A stretch of DNA of 64,000 nt. Source: Saturnia japonica. Lineage: Eukaryota; Arthropoda; Insecta; Lepidoptera; Saturniidae. Where the stretch lies: NCBI GenBank assembly GCA_033032175.1, contig CM065316.1:8402115-8466114 (forward strand). Direction: 5' to 3'. Position numbers and translations under genes: made by a program. Positions 48,886 through 60,010 of the stretch are shown piece by piece (position 1 is the first letter of the stretch; the number at the start of each line of letters is the position of its first letter). A model generated the notes under the pieces. It searched no databases and was not told where the DNA came from. It saw only the letters and a list, made by a program, of their open reading frames with translations.

Positions 48886-50260
48886 CTGTGGTCTCAGATT
48901 CCTGTATGAAAACAGTGACATTGTATTATGGACCTTTCACAACATGCCTTGAATTCGATAAAATATTTAGCAATAATGGCCACTACATCAGTATATTTGA
49001 TCCTACAGAAGATCTCAGCCAAAGAACCATGTGTTGTGTTTCTGTGGTGAGTAGGGTTTCCAGAGCTCCTTGTCTAAGTAGCAGGATGCAATCGGTGTAT
49101 TCTGTGATCTTTTAAAAGCTTTCAACTGTGTTCATCATACTACGTTCATACTTAAGCTGAGACATCATGGTGTGTGTGGACCTTCTCTCGACTTTCTATA
49201 ATCATATTTGACAGGTTGCTATCTAAAAGTAAGTGTTAATGGGACAACCTCTTTGAGGATTTTTGCCTGGAATCGACGTCCCACAGGGTTTTTATATTGG
49301 GACCGTTTTTGTTTTTAGTATATATAAATAATCTATCTACCCTTAATGGTTAAAAACTGTGCTAATATTGTTCTTTTTACAGATGATACTTTACTTATAT
49401 TTCTAGTGAAAAGAAAAGAATCAGAGTTTAGGCATGTAAATAATATTTTATTTCAAATATCAGAATAGTTTACTTTAAAATCTATTGTTAAATGCAAACA
49501 AAAAAAATGTATCAGAATTGCCTTACCCAATGTACAACGTGTTGAAAGTAATATTAAGATAGAAGAGAAATTAGTAGTCTTCGTTGATAATACTAGGCAT
49601 CACACTAGATGCAAAATTGCAATAGGGTCCTCACATTAAAACCTTGGCAGTGAAATTAAGCTACGCTGTAAACGCAGTACTTAAGATTTGCCAGTTAACT
49701 GATATTGCTACTGCTAGGCTGGTCTACTTCGCTTACTTCCACAATTTAATGTCCTACGATATTTTACTGTGGGGTTCTGCAACTGAGGTAGATATCATAT
49801 TTTTATTACCAAAATGGGCAGTTCGATCAATTTATGATATGTGACCATGCGAATCATTGAGGAATAAATTTCAAAAATTTAGTATCTTAACTTTGCCTCC
49901 CTAATACATCTTGGAAAATATAATGTAAGTTCGGAAAGATAAAGATAATTATGAACTTGTAACTAACAGGCACAATTTCAATACTATAAATAAATATAAA
50001 ATAGTTATTCCATCTTTTAGACTTAGAAAAACAAATAAAAGTTTTTTAGGTAATTGTGTTAGGTTCTATAATACCTAAGCACATCACCGATTTGCCGGAT
50101 AATAAATTCAAGAAGCAAGTTTTATTGTCGAAAAGGTATTATTATAGGGTAGCTGATTATGTGAATGATGGTGATGTCTGGTCTGGTGATACCCTCTCTG
50201 TAAATTTACTGAAAATTATAATCTATACATATATTTTATATGTATAGTAAAGCATTTTGC
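48886..50260 (+). pseudogene. Jockey-like LINE reverse transcriptase pseudogene
   Basis: From about 49101 one frame reads VFCDLLKAFNCVHHTTFILK then LRHHGVCGPSLDF. This is RT motif A with its catalytic Asp, followed by a stop. Beyond two more frame changes come VNGTTSLRIF and NCANIVLFTDDT (about 49356-49391), the FADD-type catalytic pair. LTDIATARLVYFAYFHNLMS (about 49697) and YDILLWGS follow, and the C-terminal part KIVIPSFRLRKTNKSFLGNC appears near 50010. Order and spacing match the second half of a Jockey/CR1-type RT. The 5' half and endonuclease are missing, which is typical 5' truncation. Repeated stops and frameshifts make it dead. The upstream 48886-49085 segment includes a scrap of the repeat at 6865-7045, and its own identity is less certain. 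Confidence 0.8.
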
Positions 50261-51889
50261 TTTGTCCTGAATGAAACCGCTGATCGTAGATACCTGAAAC
50301 TTGGAGGGTGCGTTCTTTGTATGACGTAGGCATACGAAAAGAAAGGATTTTCCGAAATTCTACCCCTAAGGGGATGAAAAAGGAAAGCAAAATTATTTTG
50401 CCAGTGATTTACTTCGAAGTTGATATCAATAGTTCTTAGTGATTTTCATTTAAATTACATTTTATTTTGACACATGTTTCAAAACTCAATCCGGTTTTAT
50501 TAAAAAAAAGGTAAAACTCACAAAAACATCAGCAAATACTCTTTAAAATTGGAATGCCTCGAAAGCCAGCGTACTATATTAGCACCTCATTTGTAGGTTT
50601 CTAAGCTTAAAGAGGTTATGCATTTTTAGAATATGGACTCATAGGGTACGTCCCTCCCTACGTAGTTCGAAATTTGAAATTATAAGGATTAGAACATTTT
50701 GTTTATAAATTATACGAATCATTCCTTAATCAAAAGAAACATGTATAATCTACACTAATACTAATAATGTAATAAAGTGGAAAAGTGTTTTGTTTCTTTG
50801 TTTGTTTTTTTAAACACGCTAATCTCTGGAACTACCAGTCGGATTCAAAAAAAACTTTTTTTATATGATAGCAAGACTCACGAGGAATAGTATAGGCATT
50901 AGGATACAGTTTCTAGCTAGCCTTAAATATTGATTTTTGTTACGTAAGTTGGAAGTCGAAACCCTCTCGAACTGCTTTAGCCGCATGTGCTGGCTTAATG
51001 GTTAATGATACATTAATACAATGTTCTACAAAAATATTTGCCATTAGTATATATATAAAAAGTCAGCAATAGCATATATCTATCTTTTATACATGAGCCA
51101 CAATAAGGTATTCTGCATAATTTTTTTTAATGAAGATTAAAAATTAATTTATGAGCATTATTTTTAAGCATGACAAATATGTCATATTGTAAATGTGTTA
51201 CAAATATGTATTTAATTCTTACGAAAAATAGTTACTTCATCATAAAGACAATTTATAATGACGATAAACTTCATCTTAACAGCATGTTATTTGAACGCAT
51301 AGTTTGAGAGATAATACAAAATTAAAATAATTCAACACTCGGCTCGGGTCTAGATGTCTATAGTAGTGAGCGGCGCGAACGAGCCATGCGATGCCGCGAT
51401 GTGACCATCTGGCCGCCCGATAAAAATATTGTCTATATTGAAGTATTATAAATCATCAATCAATGATTTCTTCCAAATTATATGCGGGTGTAACCGCGGG
51501 TAACCGCGGCGCTAGTAACTGTATATAATTAAATACTGTAAAAACTAATTAAAATCGATCGAGTTTCTTGTCGGTTCTTCTCGATGACTGGGATGTTTTC
51601 CGAACCGGCGGTAGTGTTTTGACATTCATAACTGCCTTCTTAAGGCCTAAATTGGATAAAAATTATTTTAATTTTGAATTTGCCAATTTCGTAGTATAAA
51701 AAAAAATAACTTGTACCACAAACAAAATACAGAACATCTAGAAAATTTTATTTTAATAGATATTGTAACCAAACTATTTTATTTTACAGCATATTCTAGA
51801 AAAATACTTCGGCATTAAGTTATTTATCAGACAATAAATAAAATTCAGCTGTTTTCATCAGATCGAAGTCTCTCTTTAATGTATATTTT
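50261..51889. other. Non-coding stretch with transposon scraps
   Basis: 50740-50990 contains AACACGCTAATCTCTGGAAC then TACCAGTCGGATTC, a common repeat phrase. 51335-51425 is a CpG-rich island. 51485-51520 has GTAACCGCGG twice in tandem followed by CGCTAGTAAC, a typical repeat tail. No gene. Confidence 0.45.
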
Positions 51890-52055
51890 GTATAATATTA
51901 TAAATGTGAATGTTTGTTACTCAATCACGCAAAAACGGCTGAACGGATTTTAACGAAATATGGCACACAGATTAACTCGTAGGATACTTTTTTCACGGTA
52001 TAGACCTAATTGTGTTGTTCACGCAGACAAAGTCACGCGCATACGCTGGTAGTAA
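51890..52055 (+). repeat. Dispersed TE fragment, module E
   Basis: AACGGCTGAACGGATTTTAA, CGAAATATGGCACACAGATT and the tail CACGCAGACAAAGTCACGCG, then CTGGTAGTAA. Same phrase order as 1290-1440 and 37370-37535. Confidence 0.6.
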
Positions 52056-53690
52056 ATATTGGCTTGCATAACTTTGAACTTACTTCTCATTTTTGTAAAT
52101 CAACTGTTTATCTCTGCTCTCTAGTATCAGCATTGTTAATTCTCAAACTTTGTTAACGAAAGACAGTTATTATTATTCTGTAAAATAATATTATTAGAAT
52201 AGTAACAGTGTTAAATACTGCGAAGTCAAGCAGGAACGTTGCCCGGCTACATGCGGTGATTAACTGAGAAAATATGCGCTACGAAACGAATAATAGGACA
52301 AAAAAAAACAGAGATGCGTTCAAAAATTTTTTTTTACAAAAACTTCAGAGGTATAGCAATTTTTCTTATAGATTTTTGATGTCAAAGATCTGACTGTGCA
52401 TTTAGAAGGAAGTAAAAGTTTTTTTTTTTTTTTCATTTATTCATATTTCAATAATATAAATCTATCAATCGTCTGATGACATAAATATCTATCTCAAAAG
52501 ACTGATTTTTGACGTGGTGCTAAAATCACTATCCTGTTGCCTTCTTACTACGAAAATGTATGTGATATAATATATATTTATCTTCTAAAAAGGTAACCGT
52601 TATTTGGACGACGCTTAGTCTTTTTTTTTTAATTCTTTTATATCTTTTTTTTATCGTTTAATACCTCTGCACCCGTGGATGGATATGCCAATTCCACGTA
52701 CATTTTTATTATGTAATCCCTTACATCGTTCCCTCTAAATCTTGCTCCAGCTATAGCGTTATATTAATTCCATGTCTAAAAACTCGTTTCACTCCCTTTG
52801 GTTACAAAAAAATATATGTACTATTATAGACAAGATACGTTACAAGAACTTAACTTTAGGACCTTGAGAGAACTATACGATTATATTATGTCATTTATTT
52901 ATTTAATTTCTTTTCTCATAATTATTTACACTAAAACCAACCTTAATATTTATTATCATTGATACAGAATAGGAATTGTCTGTGAAACTAATACTAGAAT
53001 GAGAAACGTTATACTATCGCTAGCGGCTTTTGGCGGTGCGGCTTTGTTCAAACACTGACATTGCAGTTCTGCCCAAAGGCTATGCTGTGTATAGAAGGTA
53101 CAGTATACTCGTAAACCTAATTTAAAGGGAATATTTACACCTATTGCCTTTGATATTATAATTATTCGTAGGTGTTAAGTTTATGATAACATAAATAACG
53201 TTACTATGCAATAGTCAAGTTGTTTGATTATAAGCAAAGATGTGGGTGTAGAGATATCAGAATAGGGTAGCGAAAAGTACCTAAAAATATATTATTACAT
53301 TTTTCACAAATCTACGACAAACCAAATGTCGCATCCTTAATATAATAGTGTAAAACAAAAACTTATAAGTGAGTAATTTTGAATAAGTATTACCTCTTAT
53401 AGTTTTTATGCTAATTAAAAGTTTTTATAGTGGATAAAGTTGCTTGATTATAAAGTTCAACTTATTAATCAATATTCGAAACACTAAGAGCGGCCACATA
53501 TAGTCGGAATTCCGTCATAGCAATCCGCGAGTTAACTGTATGTTTAAAAATTAAAGTAAATTATTGTGTAATATTTCTCTATAGATAAAAAGCCTAAATA
53601 ATTTAATTGCTTGTAAAAAAGTAATTGTTTATTTATTTCATTTTACCTTTGGAATTTTTTTTTGTCTGTGTCATGTGCTTTGGAACGCCG
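52056..53690. other. A+T-rich non-coding stretch
   Basis: Poly(T) at about 52420-52434 and a few CpG patches (about 53020-53050); no gene was recognised. Confidence 0.5.
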
Positions 53691-53700
53691 ATTGGAGATC

Positions 53701-53855
53701 GTGACGTCACAATTCAGGAAATATGAAGTTAGTTAGACTCTTGTGCCAGTTGTCTAACTTGCCACTGTTATCATATACATATAAAATAAATAGTGATGTC
53801 GTTTGTGTGCGCAAACAGTGTGTGCATCGTTTTTGTGGCGTACTTTTTATTTAGG
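53701..53855 (+). promoter_or_regulatory. Possible promoter: CRE palindrome plus TATA box
   Basis: A perfect GTGACGTCAC palindrome (53701-53710) carries the full cAMP-response element TGACGTCA. About 70 bp downstream is ATATAAAATA (53779-53788), a good TATA match. An arthropod initiator-like AACAGTG follows (53814-53820), and a potential splice donor TTAG|GTGAAA lies near 53853. The spacing is compatible with a short first exon. In A+T-rich DNA TATA matches are common, so only the CRE is unlikely by chance. Could equally be coincidence. Confidence 0.2.
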
Positions 53856-54029
53856 TGAAAAAATATATTGAAATCACTTTTATGCTGTATTAATTGAAAA
53901 AAATATAGGTATTGTTTTCAACATTTATAGTATTTGAAACAATTTTCCAAAAGTTGTCAACTCCCGGATTGGCTTATACAAATCGCATTTTAGGATCTGC
54001 AAGTAAATATCCAGTTCTCATTTACGTAG

Positions 54030-54140
54030 GCTAGCATCACAGCAGCTACTGGCGATGGATTGTTGATATCTTGCTGATCACTGCTGTTTTTGGATTATAC
54101 CGTGGCTACCTTCACGCCGTCACGTTGCCTGGCTAATATA
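54030..54140 (+). repeat. Dispersed repeat, module F (copy 4)
   Basis: CATCACAGCAGCTACTGGCG, ATGGATTGTTGATATCTTGC, TGATCACTGCTG and CCGTGGCTACCTTCACGCCG follow the same order as the other three copies. Confidence 0.6.
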
Positions 54141-54640
54141 ATAAACAATGTTATACCTTGGTTTTATAATATAGTAATAATATATTTAGTTTCTGTTAGT
54201 AAATATGCAGATATTTTCATATAAATTTTCGAAACAAACCTACATCCGCTATTCGAGCCTGGCTATGCATTAAAAGCGGCATTAATGTCGAGCGTGGGCA
54301 GATCCGTCCACATTTCTATGATGAATCGGTCCTCGGCGCCGGCGTGTTACGAAAATTCGCGACAATTTGCATATAGATATGATCCCAGGATTGGCATGCA
54401 GTGGAACCATTACATGAACAAAATTAATAATACTAAACAATATGAAAACGTTGTTACAGTAGCTTTAGTGACTTCTGAAGATGCCTGTATGCTTAGCAGA
54501 TCGCGTTTGCTAAAATTTTCACACTGAAAAATGCGTTTTGTAACTTTGTTAGGGACGTGTCCTGTCCTCGAACAAAGCATGTTTCAGTTTACAATTATAT
54601 AAAAAAGTCCCACTCCATGTACATAATTTAGATAACTTTA

Positions 54641-55008
54641 CAGTGAACACTCGATTATCCGGATCTCAGTTATACGGCTTCGCTATTATCCGGATAGCAG
54701 GAGCCTGAGTATGATCCTATGAGTTTATTACAATTAAAACAAATTCTTGATGTAGCAGCAATAAAAAGAAAAAACGTGCGAAATTTTTTTCTTTTATGTA
54801 TTATAATAAATGTTTTTTTTTTCTTCATTTTAATAGGTTTCATTTATTTTTGTTATTTTGATTTATACACCATATATTATGTTTATAATTAATATGTATT
54901 AAAAAAAACATATACAGTAAAAAAAATCATATACATTAAATTAACTGGATTTTCGATTTACCGAATATCTTACGACAACAATTAGCCCGGTTAATCGAAT
55001 CTATACTG
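54641..55008. mobile_element. pogo/Tigger-type MITE, 368 bp
   Basis: The ends are inverted repeats of the classic pogo/Tigger form. The left is CAGTGAACACTCGATTATCC. The right, reverse-complemented, is CAGTATAGATTCGATTAACC. Both continue with GG, and the CAGT start, TCGATTA core and CCGG are shared. A TA duplication flanks the element (54639-54640, 55009-55010). Subterminal ATTATCCGGATA (54686-54697) repeats the end motif. It is A+T-rich inside with no coding capacity. Its ends are unrelated to those of the pogo element at 39580-42197, so a different transposase mobilised it. Confidence 0.85.
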
Positions 55009-55010
55009 TA

Positions 55011-56017
55011 TATGTACGGTTACTGTATATAGTATATGTATTATTAGATTTTGAAATTTTTTAAATATATTTATAACTTTTATTTATGCTTTGTATACGT
55101 TCATTTTTGTTTACGTGCAAACTCGTGTGTCACACAATACGAGCTTACTATGATATCGATCTACTTCCTTTGTGCATTGTTATCTTGTGGTAGTGAAAGG
55201 ATATTTATTTTGCAATAGGGGCAATTCTTATCGTAAAAAGTATCGTAAGAAAAAATTGACAAGATTCAAAGTTTGTTTATTAAAATTATTTGATGTTATC
55301 ATAACTATTACATTTAATCGCCGCTATTAAACTGGTGATTGAAAAAAAACATAGTGACGTAGATTCTGTAGATTACGGACCACACTTTTTCGACATAAAA
55401 AGGTTAAATACGACGATGTTTCAAAAAATACCTCTCGCTTATTCAGTCCGATCAGTCGGTAGACTGAAGTGCTCATGCATGATCCGCAGAGCACATGTAT
55501 GACCTTATCAGTTAAAACAAAGGATAATCCCAAATAATACACAAGCCAGACCAGACGGTCAGTTTCGAAATATCGAAGGCATTAGAATGTGACATGGTAA
55601 CGAATGGCTCGCCGCTTACATTGATTGATGGTGAGAGAGCGCGTGGGCGGGAGGCGCGCGCACCGAAACACTCGCCAAATTACACACAGCTGACTGGATT
55701 TACATTACTGTTACCATGACCACAGTTCATTGTAAGATTTTACTTTCTTAATTTACTAGTGTAATACTAGTATTCGACTTATCCCACGGCTCAAGCGAGA
55801 ATGTCTTCAAACCGGGTTTCAAGGGATTTCTGTAGCGTTTAATGAAAACATATTTTTCAATAGGTATAGGTGGGTAAGTCAAGGTTAAATATTAATTCCG
55901 TGGGTTCAAAGCCTACACTGATAAGTTCTATGGGTGTTCACAGTTGTGTAGTTTATGTTAATCGAACTTTTACCAGACCGGCACTTTTTATTAGAGATAT
56001 GTTTTTTTTAATTCTTT
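55011..56017. other. Non-coding stretch with a CpG-rich island
   Basis: The segment 55590-55680 (GAGAGAGCGCGTGGGCGGGA, GGCGCGCGCACC) is markedly G+C-rich. Otherwise nothing is recognised. Confidence 0.45.
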
Positions 56018-56335
56018 ATAGGCTTAGCGTTATGGCCACAATGTCACCTGGTGTTAAGTGACGATATGGCCCAAGGTGATGGACACGCTAATCCTAGTAG
56101 GATAACTGGTTCTCAAGAGCAACTGCCAGAACACACCTATAGTTGATTTGCGTCAGATTTTTAACTTGAGGGTGATAGCTACCGAGGAAGGCATTAAAAA
56201 CGACCTGCCACGATGCTATCATTTCATCACGAGGTTTTCCTTCACTGAAAGTTCAGGCTCATTACAGGGATTCAAACTCACGTCGATCGACGCAGTGTTC
56301 ATACATGCTACCACTAAGCCCTCATTACTTCCTAT
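56018..56335 (-). mobile_element. tRNA-derived SINE, family A (copy 3, longest)
   Basis: Minus strand: GGCTTAGTGGTAG (A box, 56320-56308), GAGTTTGAATCCC (B box, 56279-56267), TGAACTTTCAGTGAAGGAAA, TAGCTATCACCCTCAAGTTA, TTGAGAACCAGT, then CACTTAACACCAGGTGACAT near the end. It matches copies 1 and 2 in order. The + frame at 56148-56363 is a shadow. Confidence 0.85.
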
Positions 56336-57164
56336 TATTGCTTCATATTACCTTTTTAATTGAATGTTAAGACAAATATGCTAAAATCGATTATCATTAT
56401 TATAAACTTCAAAAACCGTTTTTCTATACATAACATACGTAGGTTTTGAGTTTTTGTTTTGAGTCACAGTAGTCATAGACTCCGTTACAGCTAACTAAAT
56501 TGGATTTGGGTTGGTTGGACTTCACAAAATCTTATGCTGATTACTGGATAAAACGTAAACCACTACCTATACCTATGCAATATAGTCACGCTCTTCTCAG
56601 TGTAAGAAAAGGCTCATACACAATAAGCATAAGAAGAATAATCGATCAGTACTATTTTATTTGACACGTTTGGTTACACTAACAATAGTAATTGGATGAT
56701 ACCGCCTAAGACAGACGTTATGGATTGTTGATGAGTTTTTGACATTGTTTAAGTATCATTATCTCTTTCTGCAGATGTTGTTCACTGATTTAATTGTAAA
56801 GAACAATTTATAATCTATGAATGATGCTTGCAATATACTGTTCTCTTATTATTTTACATACATCAAAGTTATATGTACAATGTACACACGTTAAGTTCAT
56901 GAAATAATTATTTTTTTTTGTAATTTATTTTAGATGTCGTTTATTGTATTTCGAGATCGTGTCATAATTGAGTTATGTCCCATTATTAACTGAATCGTTG
57001 AATACCAATTATGAAAGATCTATCTTCAAAAATTATGGATTTTCATACAAACTTTCATCCCCGTTTTCAAAACCCTAAGGGTTGAATTTTAAAAAATTCT
57101 TCACGGTCCTTACCCCAGTAGTTTGGGTTGTGCGTTGATATGTTAGTCAGTCAATCAATTATTC
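56336..57164. other. A+T-rich non-coding stretch
   Basis: No gene. 57040-57130 (CATCCCCGTTTTCAAAACCC, TAAGGGTTGAA) resembles a common repeat also hinted at 50360-50385. Confidence 0.45.
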
Positions 57165-58150
57165 TTTGATATCTATATCTATACATAGTATAAATCAAAA
57201 TCCCCATATTAAAAAAAAAAGTCGCTTCCCGCTGTCTGTCCCTATGTAAGCTTTGATCTTTTAAACTACGAAACCAATTTTAGTGCAGTGTTCACAAACA
57301 TTTAGAGAATTTTTAACTAACACTAACATTCCAGTTAAGGGTTTGTATAGTAGAGAAAATTCAATCATTTATAATCAAATCGTTAAAAAAAAATTTTTTT
57401 TGGCGCTTACATAGCTTGTGCTGGCTAAACCTTATGAGATAAATCAAAATAATGTTCTAAATAATTGTGGTTCTTCAAAAAGCCTAGAGAAAAATCCGGG
57501 TTGGAATATGTCTAGCATTTAAGGTTGACTCACAGTAACCATTTTTATCTTCAACATAATAATTTAGAATATTACGTTATTTGCGAAGCTATTTTCCACA
57601 ATTCAGTATAAATCTTTATCCAGATAAGTTCATTAAATGATTTGGGAATTTATTGTAGAGTAATATTGTTCTTTACAGTTTTCCATTTAAATGAATACTG
57701 TAAAAGATATTACGAATTCAAAATTATTCGCGACCAAAGAAATCCTACCTAAAAAACCAATGAAAAATATCGCGGCGCAAGCTAAGCGCACTATTCGTAA
57801 CAATAATTTTACATAACATACCATCACGCTTGTATCCCAGAAGTTTTAGGCAGTTCGGCGGGCATGTTTTAGGTCCCATGTAATAGGGGGCGAGAGTATT
57901 GCTATTAATTAGGCTCAAAGCCGAACTCCAAGCTGCTACTGAGAATTTCATAGAAAACACAATAGCACTTTGCTCGACCTGAGAATCGAACCTAGGACCT
58001 TGAGCATAGCAGACGCGTTTAGGCTAATGAGGCAGTTATGAACTGTCAACATTAAAACGATAAACTCTAAATAAAGCTTTTTAAATCATAAAATATACCA
58101 CTTTCTAAATTGTACCTGCGCGAAGCTGGGGTGCGTCGCTAGTATATAGA
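57165..58150 (+). repeat. Repeat element interrupted by a nested SINE
   Basis: The left part has GTCGCTTCCCGCTGTCTGTC and CCTATGTAAGCTTTGATCTT. The right end has CCTGCGCGAAGCTGGGGTGC then GTCGCTAGTATATAG. These are the two ends of an abundant lepidopteran repeat as I remember it, here separated by about 900 bp that includes the family B SINE at 57790-58035. I infer nesting; intervening sequence has no open frame of note. Confidence 0.45.
57790..58035 (-). mobile_element. tRNA-derived SINE, family B (copy 3)
   Basis: Minus strand: CATTAGCCTAAACGCG (A-box region, shortened by a small deletion), CTAGGTTCGATTCTC (B box, about 57996-57982), TCGAGCAAAGTGCTATTGTG, ATGAAATTCTCAGTAGCAGC, CTAATTAATAGCAAT, and the end near CTTCTGGGATACAAGCGTG. 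Phrase order matches 48085-48350. Confidence 0.85.
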
Positions 58151-58184
58151 TAATTACTTTTTAACCGGCTTTAACAAAAGACGA

Positions 58185-58345
58185 GACGTTACTCAATTCG
58201 AATGTATGTATGTTTTTATGGATGTTCAGGCATAACTTCTTTGTTTATGAACCGAATTCGATGATTCTTTTTTTATTGGATTGGGATACATCACGAGTTG
58301 ACCACCACCTTTAAAGTTCATTTGCATTGGATTTTGAACTTTGAA
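58185..58345 (+). repeat. Common repeat fragment (module J)
   Basis: ACCGGCTTTAACAAAAGACG, TTACTCAATTCGAATGTATG, AACCGAATTCGATGATTCTT. I recognise this phrase order from abundant lepidopteran repeats; only a fragment is present and it is non-coding. Confidence 0.5.
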
Positions 58346-58750
58346 GATACACAATAAAACTCTTCAAAGTTATTAAAGTTGATATTCTTTTTTGTTAAAA
58401 ATTGTCTTGTTAATTTCCAATACTAATATGGAAGTTATTATTATTAATATAGTAGGTATATTATGACACGAACCATAATTAAGGCTGAGGTAGAAATATT
58501 TCTGAGACCTTGATTTCCTTTTATATTTTTGTAGGTAAAAGTTCAACATAAAACATTCTTCCTTGAAGTAGCTTAATACTAGGTATACATCTTACCATCC
58601 ATTAAACCAGAGTTCTTTATGCTCTTACCTCCTCCGTTTCAAAGAATCAATTAATACAAAGGGAGAGCAAAACTTTATTCCGTAAAAAAGCTAACAAGCG
58701 AAAAGCAAACTAAATTTTCTAAGATAATATTTGCATGTCTTTGGTAGTAT

Positions 58751-58948
58751 GTTTATTGCACATGATGACGAGGGTTCTGAAGATGGAGCCGGACTATCAC
58801 CACTGGAATTCCCTGCTGGCAATTGGTAGCATAGCCGAATATGGGCTAATTTGTTTTGTTCTCATGAGTGCCTTTCATTACACGTGATGATAAGGGTCTG
58901 AAAATGGAGAAGGGCAATCGACACCAGAACTTCTTGATGGTAAATGAC
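58751..58948 (+). repeat. Imperfect tandem duplication, ~121-bp period
   Basis: Two diverged units start at about 58752 (TTTATTGCACATGATGACGA, GGGTTCTGAAGATGGAG) and 58873 (TTTCATTACACGTGATGATA, AGGGTCTGAAAATGGAG). The similarity continues through CACCACTGGAATTCCCTGCT and CACCAGAACTTCTTGATG. The intervening AGCATAGCCGAATATGGGCT is not repeated after the second unit, so there are about 1.6 copies. It may be a remnant of a satellite or of a repeated module in a larger element. Confidence 0.6.
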
Positions 58949-59844
58949 CTTAATTCTTTTCAATAAATATCAGTTACATCATTGGGGAACTGCTCTGTGC
59001 AGGCTTGGTCTGTATTTCATTCGGGTTGCAACGGAATGTACCCAAGGGTTCCAAATCTACATATTTTAGTGGCTAAATAGCTCTCTTCGAGTTAAGACTC
59101 TTTGGGTTTGTCTTGGCAAGAACTTAATCTCTAGATAGTAACCAAAGTATATCGATGAAGGCGGAAATTTTCAATTCACCGAAAATGTGGCTGGTTTAGG
59201 TTAGGTTTGGCTTGTGATAAGAAACAGCGAGAGTCAGCCGCCGTAGCGACCGGCCAATGCTAGATTCTAGTATCGTTAAAGAAGTATGATAAAAATAATA
59301 ATTTAATAACAAAATAAAATACATGATCAAAATCATATTAATTGTATGACCATCTTTTTACTAAAACTATTACGGGATTTGTTGAATTTTCTATTTTTAT
59401 CATCTCCCTCCGATATGTAGATTATTGCATAAAGTCTGATACTAACAAAACATTAACAAAAGATAATTTTATAAAAAAGTCTTTTTAAAAAAACAAGCTG
59501 TTATAAACAAATTCTCAAACTAAGAAGTTAATAATAATTTTAATGAATAAAGTTGCAGGAGAAGATTATCTTAGGTCATTGATTAGAGTCGCAGGCGGTA
59601 TCTAACATACTGAATGAAATTTAATTACACTTAGAACTTTTTTAAATATTTCTTTAAAAGCTTGAAGCGTAAAACGTCATTAAACTTAAACTCTCAAGAT
59701 ATCCTTCTGCTATAACTTTATTCATTAAAATTATTACTAACTTTTTAGTTCTATGATTTATATTATAGTTAAACGCTTGTTTTTTGAATTTATGTTTTTT
59801 GAAGACTTTTTATAAAATCTCATTTTATTTATGTAGATGGATTA
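58949..59844. other. Non-coding stretch
   Basis: 58950-59260 is less A+T-rich and may continue the same unknown element as the tandem duplication. No open frame or domain is recognised. Confidence 0.4.
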
Positions 59845-60010
59845 CCAGCCTGTAGTGTCTACTGATGGGCAATGAGGGTCTTTCCAAGGGAAGGCGCCGG
59901 TTTAATGAGCCCGCCAACCCACGATTTAAAATATTACAAACACTGGGATTGAAAATTTCCCAAACGTTCAGGTTTCCTCACGATGTTTCCTTCACCGTCA
60001 GCCGATAAAT
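59845..60010 (+). repeat. Dispersed repeat, module G (copy 2)
   Basis: CCAGCCTGTAGTGTCTACTG, CCAAGGGAAGGCGCCGG, GTTCAGGTTTCCTCACGATG, TTTCCTTCACCGTCAGCCG. Same order as 18955-19155. Confidence 0.7.

Noticed and set aside
59185..59215. GGTTTAGGTTAGGTTTGG as an interstitial insect telomere repeat
   Set aside because: Only two imperfect TTAGG-like units; too short to separate from chance.
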